Source: an uncultured Lachnospiraceae bacterium
GTDB taxonomy: Bacteria > Bacillota > Clostridia > Lachnospirales > Lachnospiraceae
NCBI GenBank assembly: GCA_949155905.1
Contig: CASCWU010000037.1
Coordinates: 1 to 33,192, forward strand
Reading direction: 5' to 3'
DNA length: 33,192 bases
The notes under the pieces: generated by a model
What the model was told of the DNA's origin: nothing
Seen by the model: only the letters and a program-made list of their open reading frames with translations
The model's database searches: none
Translations under genes and position numbers: made by a program
In this document: positions 6,926 to 15,496 of the stretch, in pieces
Layout of the letters: each line of letters starts with the position of its first letter
Numbering within the stretch: the stretch's first letter is position 1

Positions 6926-9289
6926 ATGAAAAAGGAGCTTCTTTTGGTACATTCTTATCTGCATAAGGCAAAGGGACAGACGGCTGCATTGGTGGTGCTG
7001 ATGCTGTTAGCAGCCTCTATGCTTCATTTATGGCTGATGCTGAGCCTGGATTATAAGCAGAACTTTGACCGCCGCCATGATGCGCTTCATGCAGAGCATG
7101 TGATTTTGGTGGCAGACGGAGAGACGGACGAACAGTATGATTTTTTGGAGAAAACGTTACAGGCCGATGAGCGTACAGCAGAGTTTGTTTTAAAGCCGGC
7201 GCTGCATATGGTCGGAAAATTTAGCTACAAGGGCGGTGAAATCAATTCAGAGCTGGTGATGTTGGAAAAGGAGGTAGCGGTTTCCTCTTCGATTGGCCGG
7301 GTAGAAATCCTGGAGGAGTGGGACGGAGCGGATGGAAAGAATGAGAAAATCAGTGGGATTTATTTGCCTCTTTTGTATCAGTCCGAGGAAATCGCTCTGG
7401 GGAAAACGGTATCTGTTACGATTGGGAGCGAGGAAAGAAGCTATACGGTCTGTGGCTTTTTTAACAGTATGATGGCAGGCTCTCATAACTGCAGCATGCT
7501 TGAATTACTGTTGACAAAGGATTGCTACCAGGAGCTAGAGGAAGCAGGCTGTGCGCCTCAGGCAGTTTTTTGTGGGATACGGTTAAAGGAGAAGGCGGAG
7601 AGTGAGAGCTATGAGAGTACTCTAAAAAGTAAGGTATCGGCCAGTTATCCATCTGTCCGTATCGTGAGCAATTCCTATGCGCTTGTTACGAATTCCCGCT
7701 ATATTTCGCAGATGATTTGCGCAGGTGTGATCAGTGCGATGGCCTTTTTTATTTTACTGATAGCATTGGTGGTAATGGCATCGAATATCGTGCATCATAT
7801 TCAGGAAAATATGAAAAATCTGGGTACACTAAAGGCGATTGGTTATACCGGACGGCAGCTGATTGCTTCTCTGCTTTTGCAGTTTTTGGGCGTTTCTCTG
7901 CTGGCGGCGCTGGCGGGAATCGGGCTTGCCTATGCGTTGTTCCCGTTTGTGAATACCATGATGATTTCACAGACCGGGATTCCGTATCAGGTGCGTTTTT
8001 TGCCGCTTCCTTTTTTGCTTACTCTGGCAATTTTAGGAGGCTCGGTTGCGCTTGTTGTAGTGCTTTCTGCCTGGAAAATACAGAGAATAGAGCCGATTAT
8101 GGCGCTGCGGCAGGGGCTTTTGACGCATAATTTCAAGCAGAATCATATCCCGTTGGAGCGGGGAGGGCTGCCGTTATCTGCGGCGCTTGCCCTAAAGACG
8201 GCCTGTGCGAGTGTCAAACTCAATATAACGGTTTGTGTCACTATGCTGGTGCTGTCTCTTGTCGTCGTGTTTTCCGGGGTGATGGCAGAAAATATGATTT
8301 TGGATATTACCCCGTTTTTAAATATGATTGTAGGGGAAACGGCAGATAGTTGTATCAATGTCAACGCGGAGGCAGAACAGGCTTTTACAAGGAAATTAGA
8401 TGCCGATAAACGAGTAGAGAAACAATATTTGTACCATACGATAAATGTCAGTCAGGTAGGCGGACTGGATTTAATGGCGACGGTTTCGGAGGATTTTTCC
8501 AAGGTGAACAACCAGGCAGTGGTATTTGAGGGACGTTTCCCAAGGTATGAAAATGAAATTGCACTGGCAGCGAAGTACGCTGGGGAACAGGGATTGAAGC
8601 TAGGAGACAAAATCAGGATAGCAGCGAATGGCCAGGAAGCAGATTATCTTATTTCCGGCTTTACCCAAATCACCAATAATCTTGGAAAGGATTGCCTGAT
8701 GACAAGAGAGGGCTATGAACGCTTGGGCGAGCTGCCAAACGTCAGCTATTACCTGAATCTGACAGAGGATACCAATATAGAACAATTTCAGCAGGAGATA
8801 GAGGAGGAGTTTACGGGTGCGGTAAATCTGACGATCAATATCAAAACAACAGTAGAGGGAGGGACTGCTGTTTATATTTCTCTGATGACGATGATTGTTG
8901 CCGCGGTTTTGGTATTAAGCATGATTGTAATTGTGTTTGTTCTTTACCTGCTTGTACGGTTGCTGCTCGGAAGAAAAAAGCAGGAGTATGGAATTCTGAA
9001 GGCGCTTGGTTTTACAAGCGGACAGTTAATGCTACAGACCGCACTTTCCTTCCTTCCGGCTATGGTTGGCGCTACGGTGCTTGGGCTGATGGTTAGCTGC
9101 TTGTTTATCAATCCATTGATTTCCCTGTTTTTGCGGGGGATTGGGATTGTAAAATGTACCTTTTCGGTGCCGACAGGATTTGTCGCCATAGCCGGAGCCG
9201 GACTGGTGCTGTTTGCCTTTGCCGCCGCCTGCCTGCTGTCCTGGAGAGTGAAGCGGATTTCTCCGAACAGGATGCTGACGGGGGAATAG
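6926..9289 (+). CDS. ABC transporter permease with two FtsX domains
   Basis: The 787-residue permease starts at ATG 6926, one base after the ATPase stop, with a GGGGTGG site. One membrane helix lies near the N-terminus (about 14-36). An extracytoplasmic domain of about 215 residues is followed by three helices (AMAFFILLIALVVMA, then LLLQFLGVSLLAALAGIGLA and LLTLAILGGSVALVVVL), a further anchor (VCVTMLVLSLVVVFSG), a second extracytoplasmic domain of about 180 residues, and three more helices. Each three-helix block carries the FtsX signature (MKNLGTLKAIGYTGRQL and KKQEYGILKALGFTSGQLM). This two-block, eight-helix layout matches MacB/YtrF-like and SalY-like permeases rather than the ten-helix BceB type. 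It presumably works with the ATPase upstream under control of the adjacent kinase. Confidence 0.9.
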   Translation: MKKELLLVHSYLHKAKGQTAALVVLMLLAASMLHLWLMLSLDYKQNFDRRHDALHAEHVILVADGETDEQYDFLEKTLQADERTAEFVLKPALHMVGKFSYKGGEINSELVMLEKEVAVSSSIGRVEILEEWDGADGKNEKISGIYLPLLYQSEEIALGKTVSVTIGSEERSYTVCGFFNSMMAGSHNCSMLELLLTKDCYQELEEAGCAPQAVFCGIRLKEKAESESYESTLKSKVSASYPSVRIVSNSYALVTNSRYISQMICAGVISAMAFFILLIALVVMASNIVHHIQENMKNLGTLKAIGYTGRQLIASLLLQFLGVSLLAALAGIGLAYALFPFVNTMMISQTGIPYQVRFLPLPFLLTLAILGGSVALVVVLSAWKIQRIEPIMALRQGLLTHNFKQNHIPLERGGLPLSAALALKTACASVKLNITVCVTMLVLSLVVVFSGVMAENMILDITPFLNMIVGETADSCINVNAEAEQAFTRKLDADKRVEKQYLYHTINVSQVGGLDLMATVSEDFSKVNNQAVVFEGRFPRYENEIALAAKYAGEQGLKLGDKIRIAANGQEADYLISGFTQITNNLGKDCLMTREGYERLGELPNVSYYLNLTEDTNIEQFQQEIEEEFTGAVNLTINIKTTVEGGTAVYISLMTMIVAAVLVLSMIVIVFVLYLLVRLLLGRKKQEYGILKALGFTSGQLMLQTALSFLPAMVGATVLGLMVSCLFINPLISLFLRGIGIVKCTFSVPTGFVAIAGAGLVLFAFAAACLLSWRVKRISPNRMLTGE

Positions 9290-9375
9290 AGATAGGCGGC
9301 CAACATCGCTTATTAAGATATAGGAAATGGATTTGTTAAAAAGAAGTCAGAATGTGTAAGGATTAAGTGAGGACT

Positions 9376-9406
9376 TTTTTCTGGTATTTTTGTTAAACTA
9401 TAGAAT
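9376..9406 (+). promoter_or_regulatory. Possible promoter upstream of the methyltransferase remnant and vanR
   Basis: TATAGAAT (9399-9406) is a fair -10 element in an AT-rich stretch, but the -35 position (TTTTTC, 9376-9381) is poor, as at activator-dependent promoters. GTAAGGATTAAG just upstream (9357-9368) resembles a response-regulator half-site. The gap 9290-9520 holds no other feature I can support. Confidence 0.3.
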
Positions 9407-9520
9407 AGAAACAACGGCGGCAAAGTTTCCGGTCTGGCAGTAGGAAAACTATCTGTAAGCCATATTACAGCAAAAAGGATGTTAAAATTGCGAGATAAAA
9501 AATACTACAGGAGGTGTCTT

Positions 9521-9802
9521 ATGGCAGTATTTAGGGGACTGAAGGGAACATTTGATACAGTAGCTTCTGTATACGAGAAATTTCGTCCTGGATACGTAGA
9601 AGAATTATATAAGGAAATATTTAGATACAGTCTTATTACAGAAGCGAGCAAGGTAGTTGAGATCGGCATCGGCGGCGGACAGGCGACGCTATCGTTCCTT
9701 CAGACGGAGCTTTTTGCGAAGCTGGAAGAGGCGATTTGCCATTATGGCGGTTTTCTTACGTTGTATGATACGATAGATTTGCAGCTTGCAAGGAAGCCGT
9801 AG
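9521..9802 (+). pseudogene. Class I SAM-dependent methyltransferase with its middle deleted
   Basis: After a perfect AGGAGGTG site (9509-9516), ATG 9521 opens a 93-residue frame. Its N-terminus (FRGLKGTFDTVASVYEKFRP) runs to the motif I segment VVEIGIGGGQATL of a UbiE/COQ5-like methyltransferase. It then passes in frame straight into SFLQTELFAKLEEAICHYGG and LTLYDTIDLQLARKP, the known C-terminal end of the same family. Normal members have about 270 residues, so roughly 170 residues, including the rest of the Rossmann fold, are missing. The join is near 9695-9722. The product cannot be an active methyltransferase. The intact ribosome binding site and frame suggest a fairly recent deletion, or retention as a leader for vanR 44 bp downstream. 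Confidence 0.75.
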
Positions 9803-9846
9803 GGAGGAAAACAGGAAAGGGCTGGCAGGAGGCCGAGGAGATTTTC

Positions 9847-10614
9847 ATGAACGAAGCTATTTTAATCGTCGATGACGAAAGCGCGATTGCCGATTTAGTA
9901 GAGGTTTATCTAAAAAACGACGGCTATCAGGTATACAAGTTTTATAACGCGGCAGAGGCCTTGGCTTGTGTCAACCGAGAGGAAATCAGTTTGGCGATCC
10001 TGGATATTATGTTGCCGGACATGGACGGCTTTACGCTTTGCCAGCGGATTCGGGAGCAGCATTTGTTTCCGATTATCATGCTGACGGCAAAGGTAGAGGA
10101 TATGGACAAGATTACCGGGCTGACCCTGGGGGCAGATGACTATATGACAAAGCCGTTTAATCCATTGGAGCTGGTGGCACGAGTAAAGACACAGCTTCGC
10201 CGTTATACCCGCTATAATATTCACTCAGAAAATGCTGCTGTAAATGCTTCCAGCACGATAGGAACTGTCCATGCCGGGGGAGAGGGAGCAGCTTTTGGGG
10301 CAGCTCATGAGCAGGAGGAATTGGATATTCGAGGGCTGTATATTTCTAAGAAAAGCCATAAGTGTACCTTAAATGGGAAGGAGCTGGCGCTGACCCCCTT
10401 GGAATTTAATATTTTATGGTACTTGTGCGAGCAAAGGGGCAGAGTGGTTTCCTCAGAGCAGCTTTTTGAAACAGTATGGGGAGAAAAATATCTGGACAAT
10501 AATAATACGGTGATGGCGCATATTGCCCGGATACGGGAAAAGCTGCATGAACCGACAAGGAAACCTAAGTTTATCAAAACCGTTTGGGGAGTGGGGTATA
10601 CGATTGAAGAGTAA
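9847..10614 (+). CDS. vanR: VanR-type response regulator of the vanG cluster
   Basis: A 255-residue OmpR-family regulator. The sequence ILIVDDESAIADLVEVYLKN is very close to the VanR family. The receiver contains Asp53 (AILDIMLPDMDG), Thr80 (MLTAK) and Lys102 (YMTKPFNPLELVARVK). The winged helix contains LTPLEFNILWYLCEQ and ends KFIKTVWGVGYTIEE. The linker (about residues 122-162, with HSENAAVNASSTIG and a Gly/Ala-rich part) is longer than in typical VanR. It starts at ATG 9847 behind GAGGAGAT. Its last codons overlap the start of vanS by 11 bp. By homology it would activate the vanG-vanT transcription unit when the kinase senses a glycopeptide or cell-wall damage. Confidence 0.88.
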   Translation: MNEAILIVDDESAIADLVEVYLKNDGYQVYKFYNAAEALACVNREEISLAILDIMLPDMDGFTLCQRIREQHLFPIIMLTAKVEDMDKITGLTLGADDYMTKPFNPLELVARVKTQLRRYTRYNIHSENAAVNASSTIGTVHAGGEGAAFGAAHEQEELDIRGLYISKKSHKCTLNGKELALTPLEFNILWYLCEQRGRVVSSEQLFETVWGEKYLDNNNTVMAHIARIREKLHEPTRKPKFIKTVWGVGYTIEE

Positions 10615-11809
10615 CACGAGAGAGAAAAAGAGTTTCCGGCAGATGAAGCAGCAGCTTATGGCGTGGTATGTCCTGGCGATGACAGGCTTTGCAGCAGCTT
10701 TTCTTTTGGTGATTTTGCTTGGCTGGCTGTTGTGCAGAGAAATCGTCTGGCAGTATACCGATCCGCTTTACTGGATTTTAAGATGGATGAGGGATAACCT
10801 GCTTTTGTTTCTGGCACTTGGTATTCTTTTCGGCTGGGGAGTGATTTCCTATGCCTTTTTTGCGATCCCATTCCGTTACCTGAGCGAAATCATGAGTGCC
10901 TCCGAAGGTCTGATTCAACTGCCGCAAGAGCCGATTGTACTGCCGGATCGGATGAAAAATATCGAGGATAAGTTAAATCTTGTAAGGGAGCAGGCGATCC
11001 GGAATGCAATGCTGGCAAAGGAAGCGGAGCAGAGGAAAAATGATTTGATCGTATATCTGGCGCATGATTTAAAGACGCCCCTGACAAGTGTAATCGGATA
11101 TTTGACACTGCTGCAGGAGGAGCCGCAGATCTCTAACGAGCTGCGCGCCCGTTATACCGGGATAGCCTTGGAAAAGGCAGAACGTCTGGAGGAGTTGATC
11201 AATGAATTTTTTGATATTACCCGTTTTAATCTGACCGCGCTGACCTTAGAGCCGGAGCAGTTAAACCTGAGCCGGATGCTGGAGCAGATCACATATGAAT
11301 TTTTGCCAGTTTTGGCGGAAAAAGGGCTTTCCTGGCGGCTGGAGATTGCCCCGGAGCTTTGGCTGGCCGGCGATCCGGATAAGCTGGAGCGTGTATTGGA
11401 CAATTTGATTCGCAATGCAGTCAGCTATAGCTATCCGCAGACAGAGATTTTCCTTTCCCTTTCTGTGGCAGAAGGAATGCTTCCCGGACAGAGCGCCAAG
11501 CCTGTTCAGGCTGTCCGTGGGCAGAATCCTGCTTTGGCGCAGACCGACGTAGTATACCAGGAGAAATATGCCGAAATCTGCATCTGTAATCATGGAAAAA
11601 CAATTCCGCCGGAAAAACTTTCCCGGATTTTTGAACAGTTTTTTCGTTTGGATTCGTCTCGTGCCTCAGCGACCGGAGGCGCCGGGCTGGGATTGGCGAT
11701 TGCGAAGGAAATCGTAGAGCTGCACCAGGGCAGTATTCAGGTAGAAAGTGAGCGGGAGCGTATCCTGTTTACCGTGCGGCTTCCGGGAGTCTGTCAGAAA
11801 ATCGTATGA
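10604..11809 (+). CDS. vanS: VanS-type sensor histidine kinase
   Basis: The likely start is the TTG at 10604, seven bases after GTGGGGT and overlapping the end of vanR. It gives 401 residues beginning LKSNTREKKSFRQMKQQLM. The next ATG (10643) lacks a good ribosome binding site. Two membrane helices (about 20-44 and 65-90) enclose a short loop of about 20 residues, so sensing may occur in or close to the membrane. The HisKA motif is YLAHDLKTPLTSVIGYL with His154. The N-box is DNLIRNAVSYS (Asn271), and the ATP lid is GGAGLGLAIAKEIVELHQGS. The closing IQVESERERILFTVRLP is standard for VanS. It is the evident partner of the VanR gene upstream. Confidence 0.88.
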   Translation: MKSNTREKKSFRQMKQQLMAWYVLAMTGFAAAFLLVILLGWLLCREIVWQYTDPLYWILRWMRDNLLLFLALGILFGWGVISYAFFAIPFRYLSEIMSASEGLIQLPQEPIVLPDRMKNIEDKLNLVREQAIRNAMLAKEAEQRKNDLIVYLAHDLKTPLTSVIGYLTLLQEEPQISNELRARYTGIALEKAERLEELINEFFDITRFNLTALTLEPEQLNLSRMLEQITYEFLPVLAEKGLSWRLEIAPELWLAGDPDKLERVLDNLIRNAVSYSYPQTEIFLSLSVAEGMLPGQSAKPVQAVRGQNPALAQTDVVYQEKYAEICICNHGKTIPPEKLSRIFEQFFRLDSSRASATGGAGLGLAIAKEIVELHQGSIQVESERERILFTVRLPGVCQKIV

Positions 11810-11883
11810 ATTTAGTAGGAAAATCACATGCTTTTATGAAAAAAAGGATCATAAAATCCTGAGAAAAAACGAAATTATAACAG

Positions 11884-11919
11884 GCTCTGTTTTGATATAA
11901 TGCTTTTATCAGACAGAGC
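11884..11919 (+). promoter_or_regulatory. Dyad overlapping the putative -10 box upstream of vanG
   Basis: GCTCTGT (11884-11890) and ACAGAGC (11913-11919) flank inner arms TTTGATA and TTATCAG. Together they form an almost perfect 36-bp inverted repeat. TATAAT (11896-11901) lies near its centre, with no good -35 box upstream (AATTAT at 11873), as expected for an activated promoter. It may be an operator, or a leader hairpin if transcription starts further upstream. An AGGAT/ATCCT dyad lies at about 11846-11861. Confidence 0.5.
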
Positions 11920-11922
11920 AGG

Positions 11923-11967
11923 AAAAAGCAGTTGATACAGTGTTTTTACCTGTAGAAGCTGCTTTTT
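11923..11967 (+). terminator. Terminator-like hairpin in the vanG leader
   Basis: AAAAAGCAG (11923-11931) pairs with CTGCTTTTT (11959-11967) and TACAG (11936-11940) pairs with CTGTA (11950-11954), with a 4x4 internal loop and a terminal loop TGTTTTTAC. The 3' arm ends in a run of five T. It lies after the presumed vanG promoter and 60 bp before the vanG start. It could end vanRS transcripts or attenuate vanG. Confidence 0.65.
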
Positions 11968-12027
11968 ATTATGGCAAAGGCCCATCCAAGGGAAAGGAAG
12001 AAAGAACATCGGAAAGAGGGATACGAA

Positions 12028-13104
12028 ATGGAAAAAAAGAGACAGATAGCAATACTATTTGGAGGCTGTTCGCCGGAATATGAGGTTTCTTTACAGTCGG
12101 CTTATTCGGTTATCAGCCATTTAAACAAAGATCGGTATACGCTTATTTTGTTAGGGATTTCCCGTACAGGAGAATGGTTCTGTTTTACAGGGGAGCCTGA
12201 GAAAATCAAGGAGGATACCTGGTGCAATGAGACGGACTGTATTCCGGCGGTGCTTTCCTCTGACAGAGGGAAAAGGGGAGTGTGGCTGCTGCAGGAAAGA
12301 CCAGGCTTTCTTTCGTTAGATGCAGTTTTTCCGGTGCTGCACGGCAAAAACGGTGAGGATGGAACCGTGCAGGGGCTGGCGGAGCTGGCAGGGCTTCCGT
12401 TGATTGGCTGCGGGGTGCTGGCTTCGGCTCTTTGTATGGACAAGGATCGGGCGCACAGACTGGTGCAGGCGGCGGGAATACGGGTGCCGAAGGCAATGGT
12501 AATAGAAAGCACAGGATGGAAGAGAGAGAAGGAGGATAAAGCAGATGTGCAGCGTTTTACAGAAGGACTGGGCTATCCGCTTTATGTAAAACCAGTCAAG
12601 GCAGGCTCCTCGTTTGGCGTGACAAAGGTGTTACGGCCAGAGGAACTGGAGGAAGCAATAGAGCGGGCGTTTGCTTATGACAGTCAGGTGATCCTGGAGG
12701 AAAATATCGAGGGCTTTGAGGTAGGTTGCGCTGTATTGGGAACAGAGGAGCTTCTGGTTGGCGAGGTAGACGAAATCAGGCTTGGGGAGGGAACAGAGGG
12801 CTTTTTTGATTTTACGGAAAAATATACCTTGCAGAACTCTGCTATTTATGTACCGGCAAGAATCCCTGTTAAAAAAGCAGAAGAAATAAAGAGGACAGCA
12901 AAGCAGATTTATCGTGTGTTAGGCTGTTCCTGCTTTGCGAGAGTAGATATGTTCCTGACACCAGACGGAGAAATCGTTTTTAACGAGGTCAATACCATTC
13001 CAGGCTTTACCGAGCATAGCCGTTATCCGGGGATGATGAGGGCGGCAGGCTATCCGATAGAGGAGGTATTGGAACGGATTTGTCAGTGCGGCCTAGAGGG
13101 CTGA
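12028..13104 (+). CDS. vanG: D-alanine:D-serine ligase, VanG type
   Basis: A 358-residue ATP-grasp ligase that joins D-Ala to D-Ser for low-affinity glycopeptide targets. Family features are IAILFGGCSPEYEVSLQSAY at the N-terminus, VFPVLHGKNGEDGTVQGL, the ATP-grasp lysine segment YPLYVKPVKAGSSFGVTKV, EENIEGFEVGCAVLG, the substrate-loop FFDFTEKYTLQ, and the metal site FNEVNTIPGFTEHSRYP. The EKYxL loop is the VanC/E/G (D-Ser) form, not the D-lactate form of VanA/VanB. The start at 12028 is set by AAAGAGGG (12013-12020); an upstream ATG at 11971 would add a basic, non-homologous leader. It is followed 23 bp later by vanT, with no vanXY between. Confidence 0.9.
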   Translation: MEKKRQIAILFGGCSPEYEVSLQSAYSVISHLNKDRYTLILLGISRTGEWFCFTGEPEKIKEDTWCNETDCIPAVLSSDRGKRGVWLLQERPGFLSLDAVFPVLHGKNGEDGTVQGLAELAGLPLIGCGVLASALCMDKDRAHRLVQAAGIRVPKAMVIESTGWKREKEDKADVQRFTEGLGYPLYVKPVKAGSSFGVTKVLRPEELEEAIERAFAYDSQVILEENIEGFEVGCAVLGTEELLVGEVDEIRLGEGTEGFFDFTEKYTLQNSAIYVPARIPVKKAEEIKRTAKQIYRVLGCSCFARVDMFLTPDGEIVFNEVNTIPGFTEHSRYPGMMRAAGYPIEEVLERICQCGLEG

Positions 13105-13127
13105 GAAAAAATCGGAAGGAGGTTATC

Positions 13128-15350
13128 ATGCGTGTGAAGCAGGGCTATGGAGGTCTGGATCGGTTTCGGCTGATAGCGGCAGTCTTGGTTATTGCAATTC
13201 ATACCTCGCCGCTGTTATCCTTTTGGGAAGCGGGAGATTTTTTCCTGACCCGTGTGCTTGCCCGGGTTGCCGTGCCGTTTTTTCTGATGGTGACAGGGCA
13301 ATTTCTGCTGGGGAGACAGGTTGAAGAGAAGAAACGAATTTCTAAATTTTTACGGGAAAATCTGCTTTTATATGGAATCGCTATGCTGCTTTATCTGCCA
13401 ATCGGGATATATGCAGGGCATTATCGGGAGCTAACGGTCGGGAAGCTATTGCGGATGTTGGTTTTTGACGGAAGCTTTTATCATCTGTGGTATTTTCCAG
13501 CCTGCCTTTTAGGGGTGCCGCTGGTGTATATGCTGGAGCAGAGGCTGGGAAGAAAGGGCGCGGGAATAACATCTGCAGTGCTGTATGGGATAGGGCTGTT
13601 AGGTGACAGCTATTATGGACTGATAGTAAATGTGCCGGTACTGTCGGAGCTGTATGAATGGTTTTTTCAAGTATGCTCCTATACACGGAACGGCCTGTTC
13701 CTGGCTCCGTTATTTTTGCTGCTAGGCGCTTGCCTTGGGGAGAGGAGAAATGAGGGGAGGGATAGGAGAATAGGATATCTTGCGCTGGCGGTTTCCCTTC
13801 TGCTGATGACACTGGAGGCATTTTTGCTGCGGTATTGGAAGCTTCCCCGGCATGACAGCATGTATTTATTTCTGCCTGCGGTGATGTGGTTTCTCTACCC
13901 GGTCTTGCTGGAATGGGGCGGGAGCCCTTCTAGGGGCGTCAGAAAGCTGGCTGCCTGGATGTATCTGCTCCATCCGGCCATGATTGTGGTAGTACGTGGT
14001 GCGGCAAAGGCAACGAATACAAGCGCCTTTTTGATAGACAACAGTATGATTCATTTTGCAGTGGTGACAGCGTTGTCGGCAGCGGCGGCCTGGGCAGTGT
14101 CTATGTCTTTGACAACGGGGCGTCAGTTCTGCCGGAATCGTTGCAGGGAAGAGAATACCGTGTCTTTTTTGCAGGGATCTTGCAGGAGGAACGGCCAGGA
14201 GAATCAGAATAGAAAAGCAGTGAGGACAAGAGCCTGGATTGAGCTTGATCGGGCTGCACTGCGCCGAAACGTGGAGTTTTTAACCTCGCGGCTGACGGAG
14301 GGGTGTGAGCTGATGCCTGCCGTCAAGGCAGAGGCATATGGACATGGAGCAGTTTTGATAGCAAGGGAGCTAAGCCGGCTGGGTATCCAGGCATTTTGTG
14401 TCGCAAGTGCAGAGGAGGGGATAACGCTGCGGAAAAACGGTATAAAAGGGGAGATCCTGATACTGGGCTATACGCATCCGCGGCTGTTTCCGAGTTTGGC
14501 GCGTTGGGATTTGACACAGACAGTCGTAGATTATTCATATGCCAGATTGTTGGAGCGTTATGGAAAGGGAATTTCCGTCCAGATCGGTGTGGATACCGGA
14601 ATGCATCGATTAGGAGAGAGGAGCGAACATAGTAAGCTGATTGGTCAGATGTTTCAAATGTTTCGGATGGGGAGGATTTCGGTAAAGGGGATTTTTACTC
14701 ATTTATGTGCGGCGGATACGATGGGAGAGCAAGAACAGGCATTTACTAAAAAGCAGGTAGAACGGTTTTATCAGGTGTTGGAGGTGTTGCAGGAGCAGGG
14801 GATTCGCTGCCCGAAATTTCATATGCAGTCCAGCTATGGGATATTGCATTATCCAGAGCTAGGAGGGGATTACGCCAGAATCGGGATCGCTCTGTATGGG
14901 GTGCTAAGCACCAAAAAGGATACCGAACAGTGGAAGAAGTTCCTATCACCAGTGCTTTCCCTCAAGGCAAGGGTGGCGACGGTAAAGGAGCTAGGAGCCG
15001 GAGAAGCTGCCGGATATGGGCTGCAGTTTGTGGCCGGGAATCCGGCTAAGCTGGCAGTTTTGACGATTGGATATGCGGATGGCGTTCCAAGAAGCTTGGG
15101 CAAGGGAGTGGGCAGTGTACTAATCCGGGGAAAAAGAGCGCCGATTGCGGGGCTGATTTGTATGGATCAGACGCTCGTAGACGTCACTGGGATAGCGGGG
15201 GTAAGGGCAGGCGATGAGGCAGTTTTGATTGGACGATCCGGAGAGGAAGAGATTTTTGCCGGTGATCTGGCAGAGCAGGCCGGGACGATTACCAATGAGA
15301 TTTTAAGCCGGCTTGGGGCAAGGCTGGAGCGGATTGTCGTGGAACGATAG
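13128..15350 (+). CDS. vanT: Membrane-bound serine/alanine racemase, VanT type
   Basis: The 740-residue bifunctional protein starts at ATG 13128 behind GGAAGGAGG. Residues 1 to about 340 form an acyltransferase-3-like membrane domain with about ten helices (IAAVLVIAIHTSPLL, VAVPFFLMVTGQFLLG, LWYFPACLLGVPLVYML). Residues from about 367 form a PLP-dependent alanine racemase fold: AWIELDRAALRRNVEFL, the PLP lysine Lys400 in AVKAEAYGHGAVLIAREL, HMQSSYGILHYPEL, YARIGIALYG, the IGYADGVPRSLG motif and ICMDQTLVDVT. By homology it makes D-Ser from L-Ser for the ligase encoded upstream; the membrane domain is thought to take up L-Ser. The length fits the VanT family (about 700-715), with a slightly longer inter-domain linker. 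Confidence 0.9.
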   Translation: MRVKQGYGGLDRFRLIAAVLVIAIHTSPLLSFWEAGDFFLTRVLARVAVPFFLMVTGQFLLGRQVEEKKRISKFLRENLLLYGIAMLLYLPIGIYAGHYRELTVGKLLRMLVFDGSFYHLWYFPACLLGVPLVYMLEQRLGRKGAGITSAVLYGIGLLGDSYYGLIVNVPVLSELYEWFFQVCSYTRNGLFLAPLFLLLGACLGERRNEGRDRRIGYLALAVSLLLMTLEAFLLRYWKLPRHDSMYLFLPAVMWFLYPVLLEWGGSPSRGVRKLAAWMYLLHPAMIVVVRGAAKATNTSAFLIDNSMIHFAVVTALSAAAAWAVSMSLTTGRQFCRNRCREENTVSFLQGSCRRNGQENQNRKAVRTRAWIELDRAALRRNVEFLTSRLTEGCELMPAVKAEAYGHGAVLIARELSRLGIQAFCVASAEEGITLRKNGIKGEILILGYTHPRLFPSLARWDLTQTVVDYSYARLLERYGKGISVQIGVDTGMHRLGERSEHSKLIGQMFQMFRMGRISVKGIFTHLCAADTMGEQEQAFTKKQVERFYQVLEVLQEQGIRCPKFHMQSSYGILHYPELGGDYARIGIALYGVLSTKKDTEQWKKFLSPVLSLKARVATVKELGAGEAAGYGLQFVAGNPAKLAVLTIGYADGVPRSLGKGVGSVLIRGKRAPIAGLICMDQTLVDVTGIAGVRAGDEAVLIGRSGEEEIFAGDLAEQAGTITNEILSRLGARLERIVVER

Positions 15351-15379
15351 GCAGACATAACCATTCAGGCAGGTGAGAG

Positions 15380-15478
15380 GCGGATTAGAAGCAGGGCAGA
15401 GGCAGGGCAGAAGCGGATTAGAAGCAGGTTGGAGGCGAGGTAGAAGCGGATTAGAAACAGGTCAGAGGAGAGTCAGAG
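15380..15478 (+). repeat. Three 33-bp purine-rich tandem repeats
   Basis: Units beginning GCGGATTAGAA start at 15380, 15413 and 15446, and each continues with CAGG and G/A-rich sequence. They fill most of the gap after vanT. No open frame with a ribosome binding site crosses them. Their composition recalls the 17-bp array at 3188-3273, but the unit is different. Confidence 0.75.
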
Positions 15479-15496
15479 GCGGGGTGTTTTCGGACA

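Noticed and set aside
9521-9802. VanU-like small activator as the identity of the gene before vanR
   Set aside because: Its sequence is methyltransferase at both ends and has no helix-turn-helix.
12102-12512. Long minus-strand frame opposite vanG
   Set aside because: It is a Ser/Pro-rich shadow of a strong ATP-grasp gene, with no ribosome binding site and no family features. Similar shadows opposite the kinases, the permease and vanT were rejected for the same reasons.
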